From Actinoplanes aureus (GTDB taxonomy: Bacteria; Actinomycetota; Actinomycetes; Mycobacteriales; Micromonosporaceae): a stretch of 64,000 nt of DNA. The notes below the pieces were generated by a model. That model had not been told where the DNA came from. It saw nothing but the letters and a program-made list of their open reading frames with translations, and ran no database searches. A program made the translations under genes and the position numbers. Each line of letters starts with the position of its first letter. The stretch's first letter is position 1. The DNA lies in NCBI RefSeq assembly GCF_015704865.1, contig NZ_JADQTO010000036.1, positions 28,099-92,098 of the forward strand, read 5' to 3'. Below, one piece after another: positions 57,049 through 64,000 of the stretch.

Positions 57049-57426
57049 GTGCTGGCAGCTGACCAAGCGAGCGGCGGCAATTTCTCGTTCTTGCTGATCC
57101 TCGTCCTGCTCTTCGGGTTCATGTACTTCGTCATGATCCGGCCGCAGCAGAAGCGGCGCCGCGAGGCTCTCCAGATGCAGAACACGCTCGGCCCCGGTGA
57201 CGAGATCGTCACGATCGGCGGGCTGCACGGCACGGTCGTCGAGGCCGAGGCCGACGCGGTGATCCTGGAGATCGCGCCGGATGTCCAGGTGCGGTTCGCC
57301 CGCCCGGCGATCGCCCGCGTCGTCAGCAAGGCCACCGACGTCGTGCCGGAGCCGGAGATCGAGGAGCCGGCCGTGGCGGAGCCAGAGACCCCGGTCGTCG
57401 AGAACCGCGTGAACAAGCAGGACTGA
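57049..57426 (+). CDS. yajC: Sec translocon accessory protein YajC
   Basis: The 125-residue protein has one N-terminal membrane helix (FLLILVLLFGFMYFVMI), the basic RPQQKRRREALQMQNTL, and the conserved GDEIVTIGGLHGTVVEAEAD domain, with an acidic Pro/Glu tail. It is a partner of SecDF in protein export. The GTG start follows GGAAGG by 8 bases. secD is 176 bases downstream. Confidence 0.93.
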   Translation: MLAADQASGGNFSFLLILVLLFGFMYFVMIRPQQKRRREALQMQNTLGPGDEIVTIGGLHGTVVEAEADAVILEIAPDVQVRFARPAIARVVSKATDVVPEPEIEEPAVAEPETPVVENRVNKQD

Positions 57427-57495
57427 ACCGTAATCGCCCCCCGGACCGGCTCGCGGCATTATTGGCGAGTCGGTTCGTGCCGCCCCGCAGCGGAA

Positions 57496-57514
57496 AACCG
57501 ACGCAGAGTCGGTT
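57496..57514 (+). other. Hairpin between yajC and secD
   Basis: AACCGAC and GTCGGTT form a perfect 7-bp stem around GCAGA, about 90 bases before the secD start. It could be a weak terminator or a processing site that sets separate yajC and secD levels. Confidence 0.35.
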
Positions 57515-57602
57515 AGACAGGCCGCCGTTGACCGTCGACGGCAGCCAGTGATCGTGATCGCCGCGCCGCCGCGCGGCCGGAAGCACAGGGAGACCCAACG
57601 CC

Positions 57603-59519
57603 GTGGCACGACCACCACAGGGACAGATGCATCCTGGACGGCAACTCGCCGTGCTCGGTCTGGTCTTCGTCGTCCTGTATCTTGCCGTCTTCTTCGCCGG
57701 TGGGGCCAAGGGCAGCTTCACCGACCGGCTGGAGCCGAAGCTCGGCCTCGACCTGGTCGGCGGTACGCAGGCCACCTACATCGCCTCGCAGCAGGGTGAG
57801 CCGCCGACCCAGGAGGCGATGAAGACCGCGCAGGAGATCATCGAGAGCCGCGTCAACGCGCTCGGTGTCTCCGAGGCCGAGGTGGTGATCCAGGGCAACA
57901 ACACCATCGTCGTCTCGCTCGCCGGTGAGGCCGAGGACCAGCTCAAGGACCTCTCGCAGGCCGCGAACATGCGGTTCCGGCTGCTCACCGGCGTGACCGG
58001 GGACGTCGCCTCCACCGCGGTCAACCCGCCGGCTCCGGCCCCGAGCGCCAGCGGTGCGGCACCGTCCGCGTCGGCTCCCGCGGCCGCCCCCAGCGGTGCC
58101 GCCCCGGCGGCCACCGCGAAGCCGTCGGCCTCCACCGGCGGCCAGGGCGGTGGCGCTCCGGCACCGAGCAACGAGCCGTCGCCCGCCGCTTCCGCCTCCG
58201 CTCCGGCCGCTGCACCGTCGGACCCGGCCGCGGCGCCGCTCCCGCTCAGCGCGAAGAACAAGGCACTGCTCGCGGACGTGGAGAAGAAGATCGGCAAGTC
58301 GGCCTGGACCGCGGCCGAGAAGCTGACCGCGCCGGTCGACCTGTCCACCGACCCGAAGGCCGGCCTGCCGTTCAAGGCGTTCTCCACGCTGAGCGGCGCC
58401 GAGGTGAACGTGCTTCCGGCGAAGATGCAGTTCAACGTGCCGACGATCAGCTGCGACCAGCTCAACCAGCGGCCGAACGGCGCGATCGACGACCCGAACG
58501 CTGAGGTCGTGGCGTGCTACTCGGGCGCCAAGGTGATGCTGGACAAGGCCGAGGTTCTCGGCGACGACATCGCCGACGCCAGCCCTCAGCTGGACCAGAC
58601 CACCGGCCAGTGGGTCGTCTCGCTGGACTTCAAGAGCGCCGGCCAGACCAAGTGGACCGAGCTCACCCGGAAGGCGTTCAACGCGACCAGCGCCGACCCG
58701 TGCTACACGGCGGCGACCCAGATCGGCGCGAGCGCGCACTGCGCCGTCGCGGTGGTCCTGGACAAGGAGGTCATCTCGGCGCCGGAGATCCAGGGCGTGC
58801 TGAGCGGCCAGTCGCAGATCACCGGTGACTTCAACGCGGCCACCGCCAAGGAGCTCTCCGATAAGCTGAAGTTCGGCGCGATCCCGGTCAACTTCGAGGC
58901 CGGCCCGATGCAGACGGTCTCCGCGACCCTCGGCATCCAGCAGCTCGAGGCGGGTCTGATCGCCGCCGCGATCGGCCTGGGCCTGGTGGCGATCTACGCG
59001 TTCTTCTACTACCGCCTGCTCGGCTCGGTGATCTTCCTGAGCCTGGCGCTCTCCGCGTTGCTCACCTTCGGCGCGCTGGTCTTCCTCGGCCGGACGATGG
59101 GCTTCACCCTGACCTTGGCGGGTATCGCCGGTTTCATCGTGTCGCTGGGTATCGCGGCGGACTCGTTCGTCATCTACTTCGAGAGGTTGAAGGACGAGAT
59201 CCACGAGGGTCGTACGCCGCGCAGCGCGGTTCCCCGGGCGTGGCACCGGGCCCGGCGGACGATCATCTCGGCGAACGCCATCACCATCCTGTGTGCGGTG
59301 GTGCTGTACATCGTCTCGATCGGCGCGGTGCAGGGCTTCGCCTTCGCGATGGGCCTCTCCGTGGTACTCGACCTGCTGGTGGTCTTCCTCTTCCGTCACC
59401 CGATCATGACGATGTTCGCCAACACCAAGGCGTTCATGTCTCCGCGGGTCAGCGGCCTGGGCCGCGTCCTGCGTACCCAGTCCGAGGAGCCTGCCTCCTC
59501 GCGCGTGAAGGAGGCCTGA
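57603..59519 (+). CDS. secD: Protein translocase subunit SecD
   Basis: The 638-residue protein has one N-terminal helix, the large periplasmic-type P1 domain (KLGLDLVGGTQATY, VNALGVSEAEVVIQG), a low-complexity Ala/Pro/Ser/Gly insert at about residues 140-215, and five C-terminal helices with LAGIAGFIVSLGIAADSFVI, YFERLKDEIHEG and the C-terminal RND-like fold. With SecF it uses the proton gradient to pull proteins out of the translocon. Its stop is one base from secF. Confidence 0.95.
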   Translation: MARPPQGQMHPGRQLAVLGLVFVVLYLAVFFAGGAKGSFTDRLEPKLGLDLVGGTQATYIASQQGEPPTQEAMKTAQEIIESRVNALGVSEAEVVIQGNNTIVVSLAGEAEDQLKDLSQAANMRFRLLTGVTGDVASTAVNPPAPAPSASGAAPSASAPAAAPSGAAPAATAKPSASTGGQGGGAPAPSNEPSPAASASAPAAAPSDPAAAPLPLSAKNKALLADVEKKIGKSAWTAAEKLTAPVDLSTDPKAGLPFKAFSTLSGAEVNVLPAKMQFNVPTISCDQLNQRPNGAIDDPNAEVVACYSGAKVMLDKAEVLGDDIADASPQLDQTTGQWVVSLDFKSAGQTKWTELTRKAFNATSADPCYTAATQIGASAHCAVAVVLDKEVISAPEIQGVLSGQSQITGDFNAATAKELSDKLKFGAIPVNFEAGPMQTVSATLGIQQLEAGLIAAAIGLGLVAIYAFFYYRLLGSVIFLSLALSALLTFGALVFLGRTMGFTLTLAGIAGFIVSLGIAADSFVIYFERLKDEIHEGRTPRSAVPRAWHRARRTIISANAITILCAVVLYIVSIGAVQGFAFAMGLSVVLDLLVVFLFRHPIMTMFANTKAFMSPRVSGLGRVLRTQSEEPASSRVKEA

Positions 59520-59520
59520 C

Positions 59521-60702
59521 ATGGCCCGTCCCGGTCTCGCCACCCGCCTGTACCAGGGCGAGGCGAATCTCAACATCGTCGGCCGGCGGAAGCTCTGGTT
59601 CACCATCGCGGCCGCGCTCATCGCGGTGTCGATCGGCAGCTTCGTGATCCGGGGCTTCGAGCTCGGCATCGAGTTCGCCGGTGGCACCTCGTTCACCGTG
59701 CCGGTCGCCACCGCCGAGGGGAAACTGACGCAGGAGGAGGCCGAGCAGGCCGTCGAGCGCGCCGTCACCTCGGTGGACCCGGAGGCCGAGGTCCACGCGG
59801 CGCAGCAGGTCGGCAACGGCGACGACGCCAGCTACACGGTGCGGGCGTCGGCCCTCACCGCGGCGGAGGCCGAGGAGGCCAAGGGCGCGCTGGTCCAGGA
59901 CCTCGGGGTCAGCGCCGAGGACGTGAGCGACAACCAGGTCTCGTCGGCCTGGGGTGACGCCGTCACCGAGAAGGCGATCCTGGGTCTGGTGATCTTCCTG
60001 GTGCTGGTGGTCGCCTACCTGATCGTCCGCTTCGAGTGGCGGATGGCGGTGGCGGCGCTCGCCTCACTGCTCTTCGACCTGGTGATGACGGCGGGTGTGT
60101 ACTCGATCGTCGGTTTCGAGGTCACCCCGTCGACGGTGATCGGCTTCCTGACGGTCCTGGGTTACTCGCTGTACGACGTGGTCGTCGTCTTCGACAAGGT
60201 CCAGGAGAACACCCGCGGCATCACCGCGGGCAGCACCCGGACCTACGCCGAGGCGACCAACCTGGCGGTGAACCAGACCCTGATGCGCTCGCTGAACACC
60301 GGTCTGGTGGCGCTGCTGCCGGTCGGCGGCCTGCTCTTCATCGGCGCCGGCTTCCTCGGCGCGGGCACGCTGAAGGACCTCGGTCTGGTGCTCTTCGTCG
60401 GCATGGGCTTCGGCGTGATCTCCTCGATCGTGTTGGCTGCCCCGGTGCTGAGCTCCTTGAAGGACCAGGAGCCGAAGATCAAGGCGCACAACGCCCGGGT
60501 GCTGGCCCGCCGGGCGCAGCGCTCCAGCGACGTGGCCCCGAAGGCCGAGCGCGCCCGCGCGGCCAACGCGACCGAGTCCGACGAGGTGTCGGTGCTGGCC
60601 GGCGGCACCACCCCGCGGCCGGGCGCCCGGCCGGTCGCCAAGCGCAACACCACCCGCGGCGGCGGTGGGGCCGGCAACCGGCCCGGCGGCAAGCGGCGCT
60701 GA
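59521..60702 (+). CDS. secF: Protein translocase subunit SecF
   Basis: The 393-residue protein has six membrane helices, the GIEFAGGTSFTVPV start of the first extracytoplasmic domain, and the SecF motifs FEWRMAVAALASLLFDLVMT, TVLGYSLYDVVVVFDKVQEN and ATNLAVNQTLMRSLNTGLVA. The last 70 residues are basic and Gly-rich (NTTRGGGGAGNRPGGKRR). It is translationally coupled to secD. Confidence 0.95.
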   Translation: MARPGLATRLYQGEANLNIVGRRKLWFTIAAALIAVSIGSFVIRGFELGIEFAGGTSFTVPVATAEGKLTQEEAEQAVERAVTSVDPEAEVHAAQQVGNGDDASYTVRASALTAAEAEEAKGALVQDLGVSAEDVSDNQVSSAWGDAVTEKAILGLVIFLVLVVAYLIVRFEWRMAVAALASLLFDLVMTAGVYSIVGFEVTPSTVIGFLTVLGYSLYDVVVVFDKVQENTRGITAGSTRTYAEATNLAVNQTLMRSLNTGLVALLPVGGLLFIGAGFLGAGTLKDLGLVLFVGMGFGVISSIVLAAPVLSSLKDQEPKIKAHNARVLARRAQRSSDVAPKAERARAANATESDEVSVLAGGTTPRPGARPVAKRNTTRGGGGAGNRPGGKRR

Positions 60703-60709
60703 CGCGTGA

Positions 60710-60748
60710 CCGACGGCCCGCCACCTCCTGGAGGTGGCGGGCCGTCGG
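60710..60748. terminator. Very strong 18-bp hairpin between secF and apt
   Basis: CCGACGGCCCGCCACCTC (60710-60727) is fully complementary to GAGGTGGCGGGCCGTCGG (60731-60748) across a 3-base CTG loop. It probably ends the secDF transcript. No T-tract follows. Confidence 0.75.
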
Positions 60749-60756
60749 CATGTCAT

Positions 60757-60762
60757 TAGGCT
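60757..60762 (+). promoter_or_regulatory. -10 box (TAGGCT) of leaderless apt transcript
   Basis: TAGGCT ends exactly 7 bases before the GTG at 60770, which has no ribosome site. Confidence 0.5.
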
Positions 60763-60769
60763 GTCGGCC

Positions 60770-61330
60770 GTGAGTAACGAGAACAACGTGACCGGGGACA
60801 GCGGGCCGGAGCTGGCGGCTCTGGTCGCGAGCGGGACCGTGGACGTGCCCGACTTCCCCAAGCCGGGCATCCTCTTCAAGGACCTGATGCCGCTCTTCGG
60901 CGACGGGCCGACCTTCCGGAAGGTCGTCGACGGCATCGTCGCGCACCACGGGCCGGACTCGTTCGACGTGGTGGCCGGCGTGGAGGCCCGGGGGTTCGTG
61001 GTGGCCGCCGCTATCGCGTACGCCGTCGGGATCGGGGTGGTCCCGATCCGCAAGGCCGGCAAGCTGCCGCGCCCGGCCTTCTCCGCCACGTACGACCTGG
61101 AGTACGGCGAGGCCACCCTGGAGGTGCACGAGGGCGCTTTCGTGCCCGGTCAGCGGGTGCTCGTGGTGGACGACGTGCTCGCCACCGGCGGTACCGCGGG
61201 GGCGGCACTGGACCTGGTCGAGCGGGCGGGCGGTACGGTGGCCGGGTTCACCGTGCTGATGGAGCTGGACTTTCTCAAAGGCCGGGAGCGACTGAGTCCC
61301 CGCAGCGTGCACGCCTTGCTGACCGTTTGA
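60770..61330 (+). CDS. apt: Adenine phosphoribosyltransferase
   Basis: The 186-residue enzyme has the Apt start region VDVPDFPKPGILFKDLMPLF, VEARGFVVAAAIAYAVGIG and the PRPP-binding motif VLVVDDVLATGGTAGAAL. It converts adenine and PRPP to AMP. GTG 60770 is supported by the -10 box 7 bases upstream; the frame is open from 60734 through the hairpin. It precedes rel, as in Mycobacterium. Confidence 0.95.
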   Translation: MSNENNVTGDSGPELAALVASGTVDVPDFPKPGILFKDLMPLFGDGPTFRKVVDGIVAHHGPDSFDVVAGVEARGFVVAAAIAYAVGIGVVPIRKAGKLPRPAFSATYDLEYGEATLEVHEGAFVPGQRVLVVDDVLATGGTAGAALDLVERAGGTVAGFTVLMELDFLKGRERLSPRSVHALLTV

Positions 61331-61408
61331 TCCGACTTCGATGTTCTTCGCCCGGTGGGACCTGCCTATTCGTGGGTTCGGCCGGAACATTCCGTAGGGC
61401 GGTGCGGG

Positions 61409-61414
61409 TACGAT
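61409..61414 (+). promoter_or_regulatory. Possible -10 box (TACGAT) of rel
   Basis: TACGAT lies 87 bases before the rel start. A GGAAC at 61384-61388 lies about 20 bases upstream, which would suit an ECF-type promoter, but the -10 side does not clearly match one. Confidence 0.35.
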
Positions 61415-61453
61415 GGGCGTTCCAAGGTGACCAACCCTGGTCCTGATGGATTC

Positions 61454-61475
61454 CCCCGGCCGGGTTCGGCCGGGG
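61454..61475 (+). promoter_or_regulatory. Leader hairpin before rel
   Basis: CCCCGGCCG (61454-61462) and CGGCCGGGG (61467-61475) form a perfect 9-bp stem around GGTT, ending 17 bases before the GAGGAGG ribosome site. It could attenuate or stabilise the rel message. Confidence 0.45.
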
Positions 61476-61501
61476 TTCCTGGCGAAGGTTTGAGGAGGCC
61501 G

Positions 61502-63958
61502 GTGTCCAGCGACGTCGCCCCTCCGGCGGAGGGCACGGTGCAACCGACCCAGAACTCGCAGACCGGTTCGGGCGAGGCGACGCCCGGCGAGCAGGTCCGC
61601 TCCGACGAGAAATCCAGCCCCCGTCCAGCGGTGCCCGCCGGTGACACCGAGGCCACCCAGCCACTCCCGCCTTCGGACGAGCCCAGCGGTTTCGGCCTGG
61701 CCAGCGCGCCGACCGGGCGCCGGGTCCGGGCCCGGCTCGCCCGGTTCAACGCTCCCTGGCAGAGCACGCAGGTCAGCGAGGTCCTCGAGCCGCTGATCGC
61801 GACGCACCGGGCCAGTCACCCGAAAGCGGACGCCCGGGCCCTGCAGAAGGCGTTCGACGTCGCCGCCCGCTGGCACTCGGGGCAGTACCGCAAGTCCGGC
61901 GATCCGTACATCACGCATCCGCTCGCGGTGGCCACGATCCTGGCCAACCTCGGGATGGACACCACCACGCTGGTGGCGGCGCTGCTGCACGACACGATCG
62001 AGGACACCGACTACTCGCTCGAGAACATGCGTAACGACTTCGGCGCCGAGGTGGCGCTGCTCGTCGACGGCGTGACCAAGCTCGACCGGGTGAAACTGGG
62101 CGACGCGGCCAAGGCGGAGACGATCCGCAAGATGGTCGTGGCGATGGCCAAGGACCCGCGGGTGCTGGTCATCAAGCTGGCCGACCGGCTGCACAACATG
62201 CGCACCCTGACCTTCCTGCCCCGCGCCAAGCAGGAGCAGAAGGCCAAGGAGACGCTGGAGATCCTGGCACCGCTGGCTCACCGCCTCGGTATGAACACGA
62301 TCAAGTGGGAGCTGGAGGACCTGGCTTTCGGCACCCTCTTCCCCAAGCGGTTCGAGGAGATCAACCGCCTGATCGGGGAGCACCAGCCGCAGCGTGAGGC
62401 ACTGCTGCGCCAGGTGACCAACCGGGTCCAGCTGGACCTCAAGTCGGCGAAGATCAAGGCCGAGGTGACCGGCCGGCCCAAGCACCTGTACTCGATCTAT
62501 CAGAAGATGATCGTGCGGGGCCGCGACTTCAACGACATCTACGACCTGGTCGGCGTCCGCATCCTGGTCGACACGGTCCGCGACTGCTACGCCGCGCTGG
62601 GCGTCATCCACGCGAACTGGCAGCCGGTGCCGGGCCGGTTCAAGGACTACATCGCGATGCCGAAATTCAACATGTACCAGTCGTTGCACACGACGGTCAT
62701 CGGCCCGACCGGCAAGCCGGTGGAGATGCAGATCCGGACGTTCGCGATGCACCGGACCGCCGAGTTCGGTATCGCCGCGCACTGGAAGTACAAGGAGCAG
62801 AAGGGCGCGACGATCGTCGGCCCGCCGGCGCACATCGACGAGATGACCTGGCTGCGGCAGCTGCTCGACTGGCAGCGGGAGGCGAGCGACCCGTCCGAGT
62901 TCCTGGACGCGTTGCGGTTCGACCTCTCCAGCCAGGAGGTCTACGTCTTCACGCCGAAGGGCGACGTGATCCCGCTGCCCACCGGTTCGACGCCGGTCGA
63001 CTTCGCGTACGCGGTGCACACCGAGGTCGGGCACAAGTGCATCGGGGCGCGGGTCAACGGCAAGCTGGTGCCGCTGGAGTCGACGCTGTCGAACGGCGAC
63101 GTGATCGAGATCTTCACGTCGAAGTCGGCGACGGCCGGTCCGACGCAGGACTGGCTCGGCTTCGTGAAGAGCCCGCGCGCGCGTACGAAGATCAGGCAGT
63201 TCTTCAACAAGGAGCGCCGCGAGGAAGCGATCGAGGACGGCAAGGACTCGATCGTCAAGGCGATGCGCAAGCAGGGCCTGCCGCTGCAACGCATGCTGAC
63301 CGGCGAGAACCTGACCGCCATCGCGCGTGACCTGCACCTGGCCGACGTGGCCTCGCTCTACGCGGCGGTGGGGGAGAACGCGGTCTCCGCCCAGTCCGTG
63401 GTGGCGAAACTGGTCGCCGGTTTCGGCGGCGAGGAGGGCGCGGTCGAGGACATCGCCGAGACCGCCGTCGCCACCCGGCCGCCGCGCAACCGCAGCACCG
63501 CGCAGGACCCGGGCGTGGTGGTGAAGGGTGTCTCGGACGTCTGGGTGAAACTGGCCCGCTGCTGCACCCCGGTGCCGGGCGACGCCGTCTTCGGGTTCGT
63601 CACCCGCTCCGGCGGCGTGAGCGTGCACCGGGAGGACTGCGCCAACGCTCAGGACCTGCGGGATCAGAACGAGCGGGTGGTCGAGGTCAGCTGGAAGCCG
63701 ACGTCGGCGTCCACGTTCCTGGTGGCGATCCAGGTGGAGGCTCTCGACCGGCACAAGCTGCTCGCCGACGTCACCCGGGTGCTCTCCGAGGAGCGGGTGA
63801 ACATCCTGTCCGCGACGGTGACCACGACCCGCGACCGCGTGGCGGTCAGCCGGTTCACGTTCGAGATGGCCGACCCGAAGCACCTGGGACACCTGGTGGC
63901 CGCGGTTCGCAAGGTGGACGGGGTGTTCGACGCTTACCGGGTTACTTCGGGGGCTTAG
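61502..63958 (+). CDS. rel: Bifunctional (p)ppGpp synthetase/hydrolase Rel
   Basis: The 818-residue protein has a 90-residue disordered N-terminal extension, the HD hydrolase domain (YITHPLAVATILANLG, VAALLHDTIEDTDYS), the synthetase domain (GRPKHLYSIYQKM, YDLVGVRILV, RFKDYIAMPKFNMYQSLHT), a TGS domain (VYVFTPKGDVIPLPTG), a zinc-type CCTPVPGD and a C-terminal ACT domain. The RFKD motif and intact HD residues indicate both synthesis and hydrolysis. It runs the stringent response at the ribosome. GTG 61502 has GAGGAGG upstream; the frame is open from 61355. Confidence 0.95.
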   Translation: MSSDVAPPAEGTVQPTQNSQTGSGEATPGEQVRSDEKSSPRPAVPAGDTEATQPLPPSDEPSGFGLASAPTGRRVRARLARFNAPWQSTQVSEVLEPLIATHRASHPKADARALQKAFDVAARWHSGQYRKSGDPYITHPLAVATILANLGMDTTTLVAALLHDTIEDTDYSLENMRNDFGAEVALLVDGVTKLDRVKLGDAAKAETIRKMVVAMAKDPRVLVIKLADRLHNMRTLTFLPRAKQEQKAKETLEILAPLAHRLGMNTIKWELEDLAFGTLFPKRFEEINRLIGEHQPQREALLRQVTNRVQLDLKSAKIKAEVTGRPKHLYSIYQKMIVRGRDFNDIYDLVGVRILVDTVRDCYAALGVIHANWQPVPGRFKDYIAMPKFNMYQSLHTTVIGPTGKPVEMQIRTFAMHRTAEFGIAAHWKYKEQKGATIVGPPAHIDEMTWLRQLLDWQREASDPSEFLDALRFDLSSQEVYVFTPKGDVIPLPTGSTPVDFAYAVHTEVGHKCIGARVNGKLVPLESTLSNGDVIEIFTSKSATAGPTQDWLGFVKSPRARTKIRQFFNKERREEAIEDGKDSIVKAMRKQGLPLQRMLTGENLTAIARDLHLADVASLYAAVGENAVSAQSVVAKLVAGFGGEEGAVEDIAETAVATRPPRNRSTAQDPGVVVKGVSDVWVKLARCCTPVPGDAVFGFVTRSGGVSVHREDCANAQDLRDQNERVVEVSWKPTSASTFLVAIQVEALDRHKLLADVTRVLSEERVNILSATVTTTRDRVAVSRFTFEMADPKHLGHLVAAVRKVDGVFDAYRVTSGA

Positions 63959-63969
63959 TCTCGTTGCTT

Positions 63970-63983
63970 CCGCTCGCGAGCGG
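63970..63983 (+). terminator. Palindromic terminator after rel
   Basis: CCGCTCGCGAGCGG is self-complementary and lies 11 bases after the rel stop; GGACGGTTTTG follows. The window ends 17 bases later. Confidence 0.55.
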
Positions 63984-64000
63984 GGACGGTTTTGGGGCGG

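Noticed and set aside
60479..63892. A 1137-codon minus-strand open frame across secF, apt and rel
   Set aside because: It is a shadow of three certain plus-strand genes.

Overview
The window is chromosomal DNA from a very GC-rich actinomycete, most likely Actinoplanes or another Micromonosporaceae. The evidence is the base composition, the frequent GTG starts and leaderless promoters, phosphatidylinositol mannoside genes, an F420-type oxidoreductase, and a full-length fliQ in a genus-like context (members of this family make motile spores). No rRNA, tRNA, CRISPR array, transposase or integrase was recognised.

Left part (1-8.2 kb): a truncated VOC protein and its AraC regulator, an FAD monooxygenase, a hypothetical protein, a secreted carboxypeptidase-regulatory-like protein, a SAM methyltransferase divergent from a large LuxR-type (LAL) ATPase regulator, and a metallo-beta-lactamase-fold hydrolase.

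8.3-18.5 kb is a compact module. A seven-gene leftward operon holds a branched-chain-type ABC transporter (binding lipoprotein, two permeases, two ATPases), a secreted LamG-like protein and a secreted PQQ-type sugar dehydrogenase. It is divergent from a LacI regulator that is translationally coupled to a secreted LVIVD-repeat protein. Tandem LacI-type operators lie between the two transcripts. Near-identical copies of a hairpin-forming element, inverted relative to each other, lie just beyond both ends of the module. A third copy lies near 52.0 kb.

18.7-25.1 kb: a membrane-anchored P-loop ATPase with about 25 tandem 28-residue repeats, a RecQ-like helicase, an LLM oxidoreductase and a 33-residue membrane peptide. 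25.3-34.5 kb: a GH3 glycosidase, a small lipoprotein, a DUF1206 protein, an MscS channel, a holin/DUF3618/DUF4235 envelope operon, cspA followed by a strongly structured intergenic region, an aldo/keto reductase, trans-aconitate methyltransferase and adenosine deaminase. 34.5-40.2 kb: a secreted zinc metalloprotease with FN3 and ricin-lectin domains, a two-component system and an ADP-ribosylglycohydrolase.

40.3-64 kb is the conserved actinobacterial backbone, in the order known from Mycobacterium: thrS, HIT, pgsA, patA, pimA, pdxS, pdxT, yebC, ruvCAB, yajC-secD-secF, apt, rel. Lineage-specific insertions interrupt it: a GGDEF protein, an EF-G paralogue, an orphan fliQ between pdxS and pdxT, a Uma2-family protein and a sigma-region-2-like membrane protein. 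Together these genes cover threonyl-tRNA charging, PIM lipid synthesis, vitamin B6 synthesis, Holliday junction processing, Sec export, purine salvage and the stringent response.

The best candidates for undescribed biology are the repeat-bracketed LacI/transporter/dehydrogenase module, the 28-residue-repeat ATPase, the structured region after cspA, and the hairpin that encloses the ribosome binding site of the GGDEF gene.
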